From NCBI GenBank assembly GCA_934402155.1, contig CAKRTP010000026.1, positions 1 to 18,823 on the forward strand: a DNA stretch of 18,823 nucleotides, given 5' to 3'. Below, in pieces: positions 1 through 9,002 of this stretch; position 1 is the stretch's first letter, and the number at the start of each line of letters is the position of its first letter. The stretch is from an uncultured Blautia sp. (GTDB lineage Bacteria > Bacillota > Clostridia > Lachnospirales > Lachnospiraceae). Position numbers and translations under genes: made by a program. The notes beneath the pieces were generated by a model. The model made no database searches. It was not told the origin of the DNA and saw only the letters and a program-made list of their open reading frames with translations.

Positions 1-312
1 TCCATAGAGATTATTCGACATCTGCCGTCACTGGACTACGTGATACCGGCAGTAATTGGCCATCATGAACGATATGATGGAAAAGGCTATCCGAGACGAA
101 TAGCAGGTGAAGATATCCCGCTTTCAGCCAGAATCCTGGGAATTGCCGATGCATTTGATGCTATGATATCCAAACGTTGTTATAAACAGGCTCAGCCGCT
201 GGAAAAAGTGATTGCAATTTTACAGGAAGAGGCCGGGAAACAGTTTGATCCGAAACTGGTTCCGGTGTTTGTGAAGGCAATCGAAGAAGAAAAAATAAAA
301 GTAATATATTAA
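1..312 (+). CDS. HD-GYP domain phosphodiesterase, C-terminal fragment
   Basis: The reading frame is open from the first base, so the gene begins outside the window and only its last 103 codons are seen. The visible part carries the signature of the HD-GYP family, HHERYDGKGYP, from about base 61, followed by the conserved IADAFDAM segment and a C-terminal helix ending in KIKVIY. HD-GYP proteins are metal-dependent phosphodiesterases that usually degrade cyclic di-GMP. The HD residues themselves and any sensor or receiver domain lie upstream, so the input signal and full activity cannot be judged. It is followed directly by a strong terminator, so it is the last gene of its transcript. Confidence 0.88.
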   Translation, partial: SIEIIRHLPSLDYVIPAVIGHHERYDGKGYPRRIAGEDIPLSARILGIADAFDAMISKRCYKQAQPLEKVIAILQEEAGKQFDPKLVPVFVKAIEEEKIKVIY

Positions 313-321
313 GTCATGGGG

Positions 322-364
322 ACGAAGTTTTGTGGTATTTCCATACCGCAAAACTTCGTTTTTT
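322..364 (+). terminator. Intrinsic terminator after the HD-GYP gene
   Basis: A 17-bp stem (322-338 with 343-359, one G-U pair) closes a 4-base loop and runs straight into a six-T tract at 359-364. It starts 10 bases after the HD-GYP stop codon and separates that gene from nifJ. Confidence 0.93.
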
Positions 365-411
365 GCTGTCTTTCTGTATCAAAAAATATACATATTTTCC
401 GGCCCTCAAAA

Positions 412-440
412 TAGACAAATTACGAAAAATGTGCTAATAT
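412..440 (+). promoter_or_regulatory. Promoter of nifJ, sigma-A type with extended -10
   Basis: TAGACA at 412-417 is followed after exactly 17 bases by TAATAT at 435-440, with a TG one base before the -10 (432-433). Transcription would start near 446-448, giving a leader of about 115 bases. Position and spacing fit well, but this is a consensus match only. Confidence 0.75.
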
Positions 441-444
441 AAAT

Positions 445-536
445 CCATATGAGGAATTTTAGACGTAACTCCCCAAAGATGGTCTGAAGTTCTGCACATA
501 TGATACTCATATGGTACATGATCCGGTTTCCGGATC
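445..536 (+). promoter_or_regulatory. Folded leader of nifJ, possible cis-regulatory RNA
   Basis: CCATATGAG at 445-453 is the exact reverse complement of 506-514. Immediately inside it, 454-464 pairs with 482-492 (11 bp including two G-U pairs), closing a 17-base loop and leaving a 13-base bulge at 493-505. A second hairpin, GATCCGG-TTT-CCGGATC (520-536), stands 8 bases before the AAGGAGG ribosome binding site. Neither hairpin is followed by a T run, so this does not look like a terminator. It could be an RNA control or stability element, or the outer repeat could be a DNA operator at the start site. I do not recognise it as a known riboswitch or T-box. Confidence 0.5.
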
Positions 537-560
537 CATAAAGTAAGGAGGAACAAACCA

Positions 561-3500
561 ATGGCAAGAAAAATGAAAACCATGGATGGTAACCATGCAG
601 CAGCTCATGCGTCTTATGCATACAGCGATGTAGCGGCTATCTTCCCTATCACACCTTCATCCGTTATGGCAGAAGCTACAGATGAATGGGCAACCCAGGG
701 CAGAAAGAACATTTTCGGACAGGAAGTTCAGGTTACAGAAATGCAGTCTGAAGCAGGTGCAGCAGGTGCTGTACACGGATCTCTGTCAGCAGGTGCCCTG
801 ACAACTACTTATACAGCTTCACAGGGTCTGCTTCTTATGATCCCGAACCTTTACAAAATCGCTGGTGAACAGCTTCCGGGTGTATTTAACGTATCCGCTC
901 GTGCTCTTGCAAGCCATGCACTTTCTATTTTCGGAGATCATTCCGATGTTTACGCATGTCGTCAGACAGGTGCAGCTATGCTGTGTGAATCATCCGTACA
1001 GGAAGTTATGGACTTAACACCAGTTGCTCACTGTGCAGCAATCAAAGGACGTATTCCTTTCATCAACTTCTTCGATGGTTTCCGTACATCTCACGAGATC
1101 CAGAAGATCGAAACATGGGATTATGAAGATCTGAAAGATATGGTAGATATGGATGCAGTTGAAGCATTCAGAAACCATGCACTGAATCCAAATCATCCAT
1201 GTCAGAGAGGTTCCGCTCAGAACCCTGATATCTTCTTCCAGGCAAGAGAAGCATGTAACCCATACTACGATGCAATGCCAGCTATCGTACAGGAATACAT
1301 GGACAAAGTAAACGCTAAGATCGGAACAAACTACAAACTGTTCAACTACTACGGAGCTGAAGACGCTGAGAACGTTATCATCGCTATGGGTTCTGTATGT
1401 GATACAATTGAAGAAACAATTGACTACTTACTGGCTAAGGGAGAAAAAGTCGGTGTTGTTAAAGTTCGTCTTTACAGACCATTCTCCGCAGAAGCACTGG
1501 TAGCAGCTATTCCTGAGACTGTAAAACGCATCACCGTTCTTGACAGAACAAAAGAACCAGGTGCAATGGGCGAACCTCTGTACCTTGATGTTGTTGCAGC
1601 TCTGAAAGGAACAAAATTCGAATCTACTCCAGTATTTACAGGACGTTACGGACTTGGTTCCAAAGATACAACACCAGCTCAGATCGTAGCTGTATACGAA
1701 AATACAACAAAAGAAAAATTCACAATCGGTATCAACGATGATGTTACCAATCTGTCTCTGGAACTGGGTGCTCCACTGGTTACTACACCAGAAGGAACTA
1801 TCAACTGCAAGTTCTGGGGTCTGGGAGCTGACGGTACTGTAGGTGCTAACAAGAACTCCATCAAGATCATCGGTGATAACACAGATATGTATGCTCAGGC
1901 TTACTTTGATTATGACTCAAAGAAATCCGGTGGTGTTACTATGTCTCACCTGCGTTTTGGTAAGACACCAATCAAATCCACATACCTGATTCACCGTGCA
2001 AACTTTGTAGCATGTCACAATCCATCCTATGTACGTAAGTACAACATGGTACAGGAACTGGTTGACGGCGGTACATTCCTTCTGAACTGCCCATGGGATA
2101 TGGAAGGTATTGAACATCATCTGCCAGGACAGGTTAAGAGCTATATCGCTAACCACAACATTAAATTCTACGTAATCGATGGTATCAAGATCGGTAAAGA
2201 GATCGGACTTGGACAGCGTATCAACACGGTACTTCAGTCTGCATTCTTCAAACTGGCTAACATCATTCCGGAAGAACAGGCTATCGAACTTATGAAAGCT
2301 GCCGCAAAAGCAACATACGGACGTAAGGGTGATGCTATCGTTCAGATGAACTATGATGCAATCGATGCAGGTGCAAAACAGGTTGTAGAAATCCAGGTTC
2401 CTGAAAGCTGGAAAGATGCAGCAGAAGAAGATATCATTGCAAAAGCAGCTACAGAAGGAAAGAAAGAAGTCCTTGACTTCGTTAATACAATTCAGCATGC
2501 AGTAAGTGCTCAGGAAGGTAACAGCCTGCCAGTATCTGCATTCAAGGATTATGTAGACGGTTCTACACCATCCGGTACAGCTGCATACGAAAAACGTGGT
2601 ATCGCAGTTGATATCCCTGTATGGAATCAGGAAAACTGTATCCAGTGTAACAGATGTGCATATGTCTGCCCACACGCAGTTATCCGTCCGGTAGCTATGA
2701 CTGAAGCAGAAGTGGCTGCAGCTCCAGAAGGAATGAAGACACTTGCTATGACAGGTATGGCTGATTACAAGTTTGCTATCGTTACATCCGCACTTGACTG
2801 TACAGGATGTGGTTCCTGTGTAAATGTCTGCCCAGGAAAGAAAGGCAACAAAGCTCTTACTATGGAAAACATGGAAGCAAATGCTGGCGAACAGAAATAC
2901 TTCGATTACGCTGTAGCTCTTCCAATCAAAGAAGATGTAGTAGAGAAATTCAAAGAAAATACAGTAAAAGGTTCTCAGTTCAAACAGCCACTGCTTGAGT
3001 TCTCAGGTGCATGTGCTGGTTGTGGTGAAACACCTTATGCAAAACTGATCACACAGCTGTTCGGTGACAGAATGTATGTTGCTAACGCAACAGGATGTTC
3101 CTCTATCTGGGGTAACTCTTCACCATCTACACCTTACACTGTAAATGAAAAAGGACAGGGTCCTGCATGGTCCAACTCTCTGTTCGAAGACAACGCTGAG
3201 TTTGGTTACGGTATGTTACTTGCTCAGAAAGCACTTCGTGACGGTCTGAAGACTAAAGTAGAAGCTCTGATCGCTGATACAGATAAAGAAGACATTAAGG
3301 CTGCTGGTCAGGAATGGCTGGATACATTCGCAGTTGGTGCTACCAACGGTGCTGCTACAGATAAGCTGATCGCTGCTCTGGAAGCTTGCGGATGTGAAAA
3401 AGCTCAGGATATCCTGAAGAGCAAAGACTTCCTTGCTAAGAAATCCCAGTGGATCTTCGGTGGTGACGGATGGGCATACGATATCGGATTCGGTGGAGTT

Positions 3501-4097
3501 GACCACGTACTGGCAAGCGGACAGGATATCAACGTTATGGTATTCGATACAGAAGTTTACTCCAATACAGGTGGACAGGCTTCTAAAGCTACACAGCCAG
3601 GTGCTATCGCACAGTTCGCTGCTGCAGGTAAAGAAGTGAAGAAGAAAGATATGGCATCTATCGCTATGTCTTACGGATATGTATATGTAGCTCAGATCGC
3701 TATGGGTGCAGATTACAACCAGTGTGTAAAGGCACTTGCTGAAGCAGAAGCTTATCCGGGACCATCCCTGATTATTGCATACGCTCCATGTATCAACCAT
3801 GGTATCAAGAAAGGTATGAGCAAAGCTCAGACTGAAGAAGAACTGGCAGTTAAGACAGGTTACTGGCATCTGTTCCGCTTCAACCCAGAAGCAGAGAACA
3901 AGTTCAGCCTGGATTCTAAAGCTCCTGATTACACAGGATACGATGAATTCCTGAACGGTGAAGTTCGTTACAATTCTCTGAAACGTGCTAATCCGGACAG
4001 AGCTGCAAAACTCTTTGCTAAGAACCAGAAGTGCAACGAAGAAAGATATGAATATCTGAACAAGCTGATTGCACTCCACGGAGCAAAAGAAGACTAA
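561..4097 (+). CDS. nifJ: Pyruvate:ferredoxin (flavodoxin) oxidoreductase
   Basis: This enzyme oxidises pyruvate with coenzyme A to acetyl-CoA and CO2, passing two electrons to ferredoxin; it is a central cytoplasmic step in anaerobic fermentation. The 1178-residue single chain has all fused parts. The N-terminal domain has FPITPSS near residue 30. A two-cluster ferredoxin domain has cysteines 693/696/699/703 and 747/750/753/757. A C-terminal thiamine diphosphate domain has GDGWAYD and the SNTGGQ segment. The proximal cluster ligands are visible as C818, C821, C846 and C1077, matching the spacing of the Desulfovibrio africanus enzyme. The long C-terminal extension of that protein is absent. 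AAGGAGG at 545-551 fixes the start. It has its own promoter and terminator, so it is probably monocistronic. Its codon choice looks like that of a highly expressed gene. The symbol por is also used. Confidence 0.97.
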   Translation: MARKMKTMDGNHAAAHASYAYSDVAAIFPITPSSVMAEATDEWATQGRKNIFGQEVQVTEMQSEAGAAGAVHGSLSAGALTTTYTASQGLLLMIPNLYKIAGEQLPGVFNVSARALASHALSIFGDHSDVYACRQTGAAMLCESSVQEVMDLTPVAHCAAIKGRIPFINFFDGFRTSHEIQKIETWDYEDLKDMVDMDAVEAFRNHALNPNHPCQRGSAQNPDIFFQAREACNPYYDAMPAIVQEYMDKVNAKIGTNYKLFNYYGAEDAENVIIAMGSVCDTIEETIDYLLAKGEKVGVVKVRLYRPFSAEALVAAIPETVKRITVLDRTKEPGAMGEPLYLDVVAALKGTKFESTPVFTGRYGLGSKDTTPAQIVAVYENTTKEKFTIGINDDVTNLSLELGAPLVTTPEGTINCKFWGLGADGTVGANKNSIKIIGDNTDMYAQAYFDYDSKKSGGVTMSHLRFGKTPIKSTYLIHRANFVACHNPSYVRKYNMVQELVDGGTFLLNCPWDMEGIEHHLPGQVKSYIANHNIKFYVIDGIKIGKEIGLGQRINTVLQSAFFKLANIIPEEQAIELMKAAAKATYGRKGDAIVQMNYDAIDAGAKQVVEIQVPESWKDAAEEDIIAKAATEGKKEVLDFVNTIQHAVSAQEGNSLPVSAFKDYVDGSTPSGTAAYEKRGIAVDIPVWNQENCIQCNRCAYVCPHAVIRPVAMTEAEVAAAPEGMKTLAMTGMADYKFAIVTSALDCTGCGSCVNVCPGKKGNKALTMENMEANAGEQKYFDYAVALPIKEDVVEKFKENTVKGSQFKQPLLEFSGACAGCGETPYAKLITQLFGDRMYVANATGCSSIWGNSSPSTPYTVNEKGQGPAWSNSLFEDNAEFGYGMLLAQKALRDGLKTKVEALIADTDKEDIKAAGQEWLDTFAVGATNGAATDKLIAALEACGCEKAQDILKSKDFLAKKSQWIFGGDGWAYDIGFGGVDHVLASGQDINVMVFDTEVYSNTGGQASKATQPGAIAQFAAAGKEVKKKDMASIAMSYGYVYVAQIAMGADYNQCVKALAEAEAYPGPSLIIAYAPCINHGIKKGMSKAQTEEELAVKTGYWHLFRFNPEAENKFSLDSKAPDYTGYDEFLNGEVRYNSLKRANPDRAAKLFAKNQKCNEERYEYLNKLIALHGAKED

Positions 4098-4108
4098 AGT
4101 GATTTCAG

Positions 4109-4143
4109 ACAGGCATCGCCATCAGGCGGTGCCTGTTTTCTTT
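4109..4143 (+). terminator. Intrinsic terminator after nifJ
   Basis: A 12-bp stem (4109-4120 with 4125-4136, one G-U pair) with loop ATCA is followed by a T-rich tail TTTTCTTT. It lies 11 bases after the nifJ stop codon. Confidence 0.9.
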
Positions 4144-4170
4144 GACTTTTGACGCTGTCCCTCTTATAAT
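4142..4170 (+). promoter_or_regulatory. Promoter of the M16C peptidase-era-recO operon
   Basis: TTGACT at 4142-4147 and a perfect TATAAT at 4165-4170 are separated by 17 bases, directly after the nifJ terminator. The transcript would carry a leader of about 80 bases before the GGAGG site at 4248-4252. Confidence 0.85.
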
Positions 4171-4259
4171 AGATACCAGTGGCTTTTTGCCATCAGTTCC
4201 CATGAAAATTGGGTATACTGAAAACAAATAAGTAACGATATCAGATCGGAGGCACAGGC

Positions 4260-7193
4260 ATGTTTCGTAATTTGCCACAATATGACATAATCAAAACAGA
4301 AGAGATAGCAGATATCAAATCCACAGGTACCCTTCTGCGCCATAAAAAGAGCGGTGCAAGGATTATGCTGTTGGAAAATGAAGATGAAAATAAAGTATTT
4401 AACATTGCATTCCGTACCCCACCGGCAGACAGTACCGGTGTGGCCCATATTCTGGAACACAGTGTTCTGTGCGGAAGCAGAAAGTTTCCGTCTAAGGATC
4501 CTTTTGTAGAACTGGCAAAAGGGTCCTTGAATACATTTTTAAATGCTATGACATATCCGGATAAGACGATGTATCCGATTGCCAGCTGCAATATGCAGGA
4601 TTTTTGCAATTTGATGGAAGTTTATGTGGATGCAGTTTTTTATCCGAATATTTACAAAAAAGAAGAAATCTTCCGCCAGGAAGGATGGAGCTATGTTCTG
4701 GAAAAACCAGAAGATGAAATCATCTACAATGGTGTTGTGTACAATGAAATGAAAGGAGCATTTTCCTCACCTGATGACGTTCTGGACCGGGAAATTCTGA
4801 ATTCTCTCTATCCGGATACGCCATATGGCATGGAATCCGGTGGTGATCCGAAAAATATACCGGATCTGTCATACGAAGAATTTCTGGCATTTCATAAGAA
4901 ATATTATCATCCATCCAACAGTTATATTTATCTTTATGGAGATATGGATATGGAAGAACGGCTCTCCTGGCTGGATAGAGAGTATTTAAGCAAATTCGAT
5001 GCAGATCAGGTAGAGTCTGAAATTTGCAGACAGCAGGCATTTTCATCTGTGAAGGAGCTGAACAGGACCTATTCCATTTCCAACATGGAAGAGGAAACAG
5101 ATCATACCTATCTGGCTTATAACTGGTCTGTCGGAGATGTGCTGGATGCTGACCTCTCAGCAGCCATGTCAATTATAGAGTATGTATTACTGGAGGCACC
5201 GGGAGCACCATTAAAACAGGCGCTGCTGGATGCGGAGATTGGAAAAGACATAGAAGGAAGCTATGACAGCGGTGTTCGTCAGCCCTATTTTTCTGTGATT
5301 GCGAAAAACAGTAATCCGGAACAAAAGCGTGCATTTGCGGAGAAAATCCACCAGGTTTTGCAGGAGCAGGTAGAGAAAGGTCTGGAAGAACGTGCACTTT
5401 TGGCTGGAATCAATAATCTGGAATTTAAGCTTCGAGAGGCAGATTTCGGACACTTCCCGAAGGGATTGATGTATGGAATAGATGCGTTTGACAGCTGGCT
5501 GTATGACGAAAATGAACCGTTTCTGTATCTGAAGCAGATACAGAGCTGTGGATTCTTAAAAAGTAAACTGGGAACCGGTTATTATGAGGAACTGATTCAG
5601 AAATATCTTCTGGATAATACCCATGCTTCTCTGATTGTGATGAAGCCTCAAAAAGGTCTGACAGCAAAAGAAGAGGAGAGAGTAAAGGAAAAACTGGCTT
5701 CTTATAAAGCTTCTCTCTCGGAAGAAGAAATCAGTCAGATGATGGAAAAAACAAAAAAGCTTCGTACGTTTCAGGAAACTCCGTCCACAAAAGAAGAATT
5801 GGAAAAAATTCCGCTTCTGAAGCTCTCAGATATCAGAAAAAAAACAGCACCGCTTTTCAATCATCCGATTGATGTAGATGGTACGCTGCTGCTTCATCAT
5901 GAACTGGATACCAATGGTATTGCGTATCTGAATGTCATGTTCGACGCAAAGAAATTAACACCAGATCAGCTTTCTTATCTTGGAATTCTAAAATGTGTGT
6001 TGGGAATGGTGGACACAGAGCATTATGATTTCCATGAACTGAGTAATGAAATCAATATTCAGTCCGGCGGCATTTATCCGGTTTCTGATGTGTTTGCGGA
6101 TTTTGCAAAGCCGGGGGATTACGCAGCTGCTTTTGAGATGAAAGCAAAAGTATTGTATGATAAGATTGACTTTGCATTTGATATGATCGAAGAGATTTTA
6201 TTTACTTCTGATCTGACAAAGGAAAAACGTTTATATGAGATACTGGCAAGATTAAAATCCCGTCTGCAGGTGAGACTGACGAGTGCAGGACATTCCACAG
6301 CAGCAACCAGAGCAATGTCTCATTTTTCAGCAGTCTCTGCATTCAATGAACGGACAGGCGGGATTGCACTATACGAGCTGGTAGAAGGTGTTGAGACACA
6401 ATTTGAGGATAAAAAAGGCGAACTTGTGGATAACCTTCAAAAGCTGCTTGCGGATCTTCTGGTACAGGAGGGACTGATGGTCAGCCTGACTTCAGAAAAA
6501 ACAGTGCTGCCAAAAGTGGAAGAACGAATTCGTCATTTAAGAGAAAAACTTCCGCATCAGATACAGAAAGGGGAGACCGGACAGAAGCGGGAAAGCATTC
6601 TGATTCCGGAAGCCAATGAAGGACTGATGACAGCGTCACAGGTACAATATGTGGCACTGGCGGGCAACTTCCGGCAGTATGGATGTGAATATCATGGTGC
6701 TTTACGGATTTTGCGTACGATTATGGGATATGAGTATTTGTGGACCAATATTCGTGTGCAGGGTGGTGCCTATGGCTGCATGAGCGGATTTGGAAAGACA
6801 GGCGATACCTATCTGGTATCTTATCGAGATCCAAATCTGGGACGTACGCTGGATGTATATCGGGGAATCGGAGAGTACCTGAAAAACTTTACGGTGGATG
6901 ACAGGGATATGTGTAAGTATATCATTGGAACGATCAGCGAAGGTGATACACCGATGAACCCTGCAGCGAAAGGAAACCGCTCTCTGAATGCGTGGATGAG
7001 TCATGTAACAGAAGAAGAGCTGCAAAAAGAACGGGATCAGATTTTAAATGCCGATCAGGAAAGTATCCGTGCACTGGAGCCATTGCTTCTGGCTGTGCTG
7101 GAGCACGGTAATATCTGCGTTATTGGCGGTGAAGAGAAGATCCGGTCAGAAAAAGAACTATTTGAGCAGATACGGCCACTGATTCGTGGATAG
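4260..7193 (+). CDS. M16C family zinc metallopeptidase, presequence-protease-like
   Basis: This is an insulinase-superfamily peptidase of the long single-chain type (M16C, as in PreP, falcilysin and CymT-type proteins), expected to degrade short unfolded peptides inside a closed chamber. The 977 residues fit that family. The inverted zinc motif HILEH is at 63-67 (ligands H63 and H67, catalytic base E66), and the third ligand is E163 in YNEMKGAF, 96 residues after H67 as in PreP. The C-terminal half carries R832 and Y838 in RVQGGAY, the pair that completes the active site in PreP. There is no signal peptide, so it should be cytoplasmic. GGAGG sits 7 bases before the ATG. Era starts 11 bases after its stop, pointing to cotranscription. 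The physiological substrate is unknown; peptide turnover is inferred from the family. Confidence 0.93.
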   Translation: MFRNLPQYDIIKTEEIADIKSTGTLLRHKKSGARIMLLENEDENKVFNIAFRTPPADSTGVAHILEHSVLCGSRKFPSKDPFVELAKGSLNTFLNAMTYPDKTMYPIASCNMQDFCNLMEVYVDAVFYPNIYKKEEIFRQEGWSYVLEKPEDEIIYNGVVYNEMKGAFSSPDDVLDREILNSLYPDTPYGMESGGDPKNIPDLSYEEFLAFHKKYYHPSNSYIYLYGDMDMEERLSWLDREYLSKFDADQVESEICRQQAFSSVKELNRTYSISNMEEETDHTYLAYNWSVGDVLDADLSAAMSIIEYVLLEAPGAPLKQALLDAEIGKDIEGSYDSGVRQPYFSVIAKNSNPEQKRAFAEKIHQVLQEQVEKGLEERALLAGINNLEFKLREADFGHFPKGLMYGIDAFDSWLYDENEPFLYLKQIQSCGFLKSKLGTGYYEELIQKYLLDNTHASLIVMKPQKGLTAKEEERVKEKLASYKASLSEEEISQMMEKTKKLRTFQETPSTKEELEKIPLLKLSDIRKKTAPLFNHPIDVDGTLLLHHELDTNGIAYLNVMFDAKKLTPDQLSYLGILKCVLGMVDTEHYDFHELSNEINIQSGGIYPVSDVFADFAKPGDYAAAFEMKAKVLYDKIDFAFDMIEEILFTSDLTKEKRLYEILARLKSRLQVRLTSAGHSTAATRAMSHFSAVSAFNERTGGIALYELVEGVETQFEDKKGELVDNLQKLLADLLVQEGLMVSLTSEKTVLPKVEERIRHLREKLPHQIQKGETGQKRESILIPEANEGLMTASQVQYVALAGNFRQYGCEYHGALRILRTIMGYEYLWTNIRVQGGAYGCMSGFGKTGDTYLVSYRDPNLGRTLDVYRGIGEYLKNFTVDDRDMCKYIIGTISEGDTPMNPAAKGNRSLNAWMSHVTEEELQKERDQILNADQESIRALEPLLLAVLEHGNICVIGGEEKIRSEKELFEQIRPLIRG

Positions 7194-7204
7194 AAGGAGT
7201 ACAG

Positions 7205-8140
7205 ATGAATATTAATTTAGAAGAATTAAGAAACACGCCGCAGACAAAATCCGGGTTTGTTACATTGATTGGCCGACCGAATGTGGGAAAATCTACGCTG
7301 ATGAATCATCTGATCGGACAGAAAATTGCCATCACTTCAAACAAGCCGCAGACCACCAGGAACAGGATTCAGACTGTTTATACGGATGACCGCGGACAGA
7401 TTGTATTTTTGGATACACCGGGCATTCATAAAGCAAAAAATAAGTTGGGCGAATATATGGTAAATGTGGCAGAGCGAACGTTAAATGAGGTGGATGTGAT
7501 TCTCTGGCTGGTAGAACCGACCACATTTATCGGAGCCGGAGAGCGCCATATTGTGGAACAGCTGAAAAAGACAAAAACACCGGTGATTTTGATTATTAAC
7601 AAAGTGGATACGGTAGACAAAAAAGAAATTATCAAATATATGGATACTTATCGTAAGGTTTATGATTTTGCAGAGATTATTCCGGTATCTGCACTTCGGG
7701 CACAGAATCTGGATACAGTGCTGGATCAGATTTTCAAATATCTGCCATATGGACCGATGTTTTATGATGAAGATACGATTACCGACCAGCCGCAAAGACA
7801 GATTGTGGCAGAAATGATCAGAGAAAAGGCACTTCGCTGCCTGGATGAAGAAATTCCTCATGGGATAGCGGTGGCAATTGATCAGATGAAAGAACGCAAA
7901 GGCGGCGGTATGTTTGATATTGATGCAACCATCATCTGTGAAAGAGATTCCCATAAGGGAATCATTATCGGAAAAGGCGGTTCTATGTTGAAACGCATTG
8001 GCTCAGAAGCGAGAAGGGATATTGAAAATATGCTGGAGGCAAAAGTGAATCTGCAGCTTTGGGTAAAGGTGAAGAAGGATTGGCGGGACAGTGACTTTCT
8101 GATGAAGAATTTCGGATACGATAAAAAAGAGATAGATTAA
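7205..8140 (+). CDS. era: GTPase Era, 16S rRNA-binding ribosome assembly factor
   Basis: Era binds the 3' end of 16S rRNA and helps the small ribosomal subunit mature, coupling this to GTP hydrolysis. The 311-residue protein shows the GTPase motifs in order: GRPNVGKS (23-30), DTPGIH, NKVD and SAL, followed by a C-terminal KH RNA-binding domain with GKGG near residues 255-258. Length is normal for the family. An AAGGAG site lies a few bases before the ATG, and the start is only 11 bases after the peptidase gene. recO follows after 30 bases; era-recO neighbours are common in Firmicutes. Confidence 0.97.
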   Translation: MNINLEELRNTPQTKSGFVTLIGRPNVGKSTLMNHLIGQKIAITSNKPQTTRNRIQTVYTDDRGQIVFLDTPGIHKAKNKLGEYMVNVAERTLNEVDVILWLVEPTTFIGAGERHIVEQLKKTKTPVILIINKVDTVDKKEIIKYMDTYRKVYDFAEIIPVSALRAQNLDTVLDQIFKYLPYGPMFYDEDTITDQPQRQIVAEMIREKALRCLDEEIPHGIAVAIDQMKERKGGGMFDIDATIICERDSHKGIIIGKGGSMLKRIGSEARRDIENMLEAKVNLQLWVKVKKDWRDSDFLMKNFGYDKKEID

Positions 8141-8170
8141 AAAACAGAAAGGAACATACGGTGAGAACAG

Positions 8171-8914
8171 ATGAGTGACAAAATAACCCTGACCGGTATG
8201 GTCCTTTCTGCGCTTCCGGTAGGAGAATACGATAAGCGGATCGTTTTGTTGACAAAGGAGCGGGGAAAAATCAGCGGTTTTGCCAAAGGCGCCAGAAGAC
8301 AGAACAGTCCCATGATGGCAGCGGCGAATCCGTTCTGTTATGGCAGCTTTGAATGTTATGAAGGGCGTACTTCCTATAATATCTATCAGGCTCAGATAGA
8401 TCAGTATTTTGAAAAGCTCTCGCTGGATTTTGAAAATGCCTATTATGGTATGTATTTCCTGGAATTTGCAGATTATTATGCCAGAGAGAATAATGATGAA
8501 AAGGAACTTCTAAAGCTGTTGTATGTCACGCTAAAGGCACTGGAGCATGGCCGGGTAGGCAGGAAGCTGATCCGTTCTATCTATGAATTACGTGGGATGG
8601 TAATTAATGGAGAATATCCGGAAAGCTTTTCCTGCGTCAGCTGCGGTTCTACAGAAGGACTGGTGGGATATTCTGATGAGAAGAATGGGGTGATCTGTCA
8701 GAAGTGTTTTCCACATATGCGTGGGAAGAGGCTGCCCGAATCCGTGATTTATACCATGCAGTACGTAACAGCTGCACCGCTGGAAAAACTGTATTCATTT
8801 TTGCTGGCTCCGGAGGTCGAAAAGGAATTCTGTTCCATGCAGGAACGCTTTCGGAGAAAAATGATTGACCGGAGCTTTAAAACACTGGAAATTTTGAATA
8901 CTTTGCAGATTTAG
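8171..8914 (+). CDS. recO: DNA repair protein RecO
   Basis: RecO anneals single strands and, with RecR and RecF, loads RecA on gapped DNA during recombination repair. The 247-residue protein has the N-terminal OB-fold start (TGMVLSALPVGEYDKRIVLLT, split across residues 6-26) and the four-cysteine zinc site at C155/C158 and C176/C179 that is typical of many RecO proteins. Length is normal. The start is set by GGTGA at 8160-8164, 6 bases before ATG; the better-looking AAAGGA at 8148-8153 is 17 bases away, too far for this ATG. It appears to be the last gene of the peptidase-era-recO transcript, although I see no convincing terminator before the next promoter. Confidence 0.95.
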   Translation: MSDKITLTGMVLSALPVGEYDKRIVLLTKERGKISGFAKGARRQNSPMMAAANPFCYGSFECYEGRTSYNIYQAQIDQYFEKLSLDFENAYYGMYFLEFADYYARENNDEKELLKLLYVTLKALEHGRVGRKLIRSIYELRGMVINGEYPESFSCVSCGSTEGLVGYSDEKNGVICQKCFPHMRGKRLPESVIYTMQYVTAAPLEKLYSFLLAPEVEKEFCSMQERFRRKMIDRSFKTLEILNTLQI

Positions 8915-8917
8915 CAG

Positions 8918-8946
8918 TTGAAAACAGACTCTGTTCTTAGTATAAT
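8918..8946 (+). promoter_or_regulatory. Promoter of the lipoprotein-glyS unit
   Basis: TTGAAA at 8918-8923 and TATAAT at 8941-8946 are spaced 17 bases apart, starting 3 bases after the recO stop codon. A start near 8953 would give a leader of about 50 bases. Confidence 0.82.
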
Positions 8947-9002
8947 TGAATTTGAGTATTTTTAGGTGCAAAAGGGGAAATTTGCATTTTGGAGGGCAGT
9001 TC

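Noticed and set aside
1917..4079. Long minus-strand open frames (252 and 287 codons) inside nifJ
   Set aside because: They lie opposite a fully supported gene, have unusual Cys/Phe/Ser-rich compositions, and lack ribosome binding sites and recognisable domains. They are side effects of nifJ codon choice.
8161..8178. Mini-frame GTG...TGA overlapping the recO start, at good distance from AAAGGA
   Set aside because: It would encode only five residues. GGTGA at 8160-8164 gives recO a usable site of its own, so translational coupling through this frame is not needed to explain the start.
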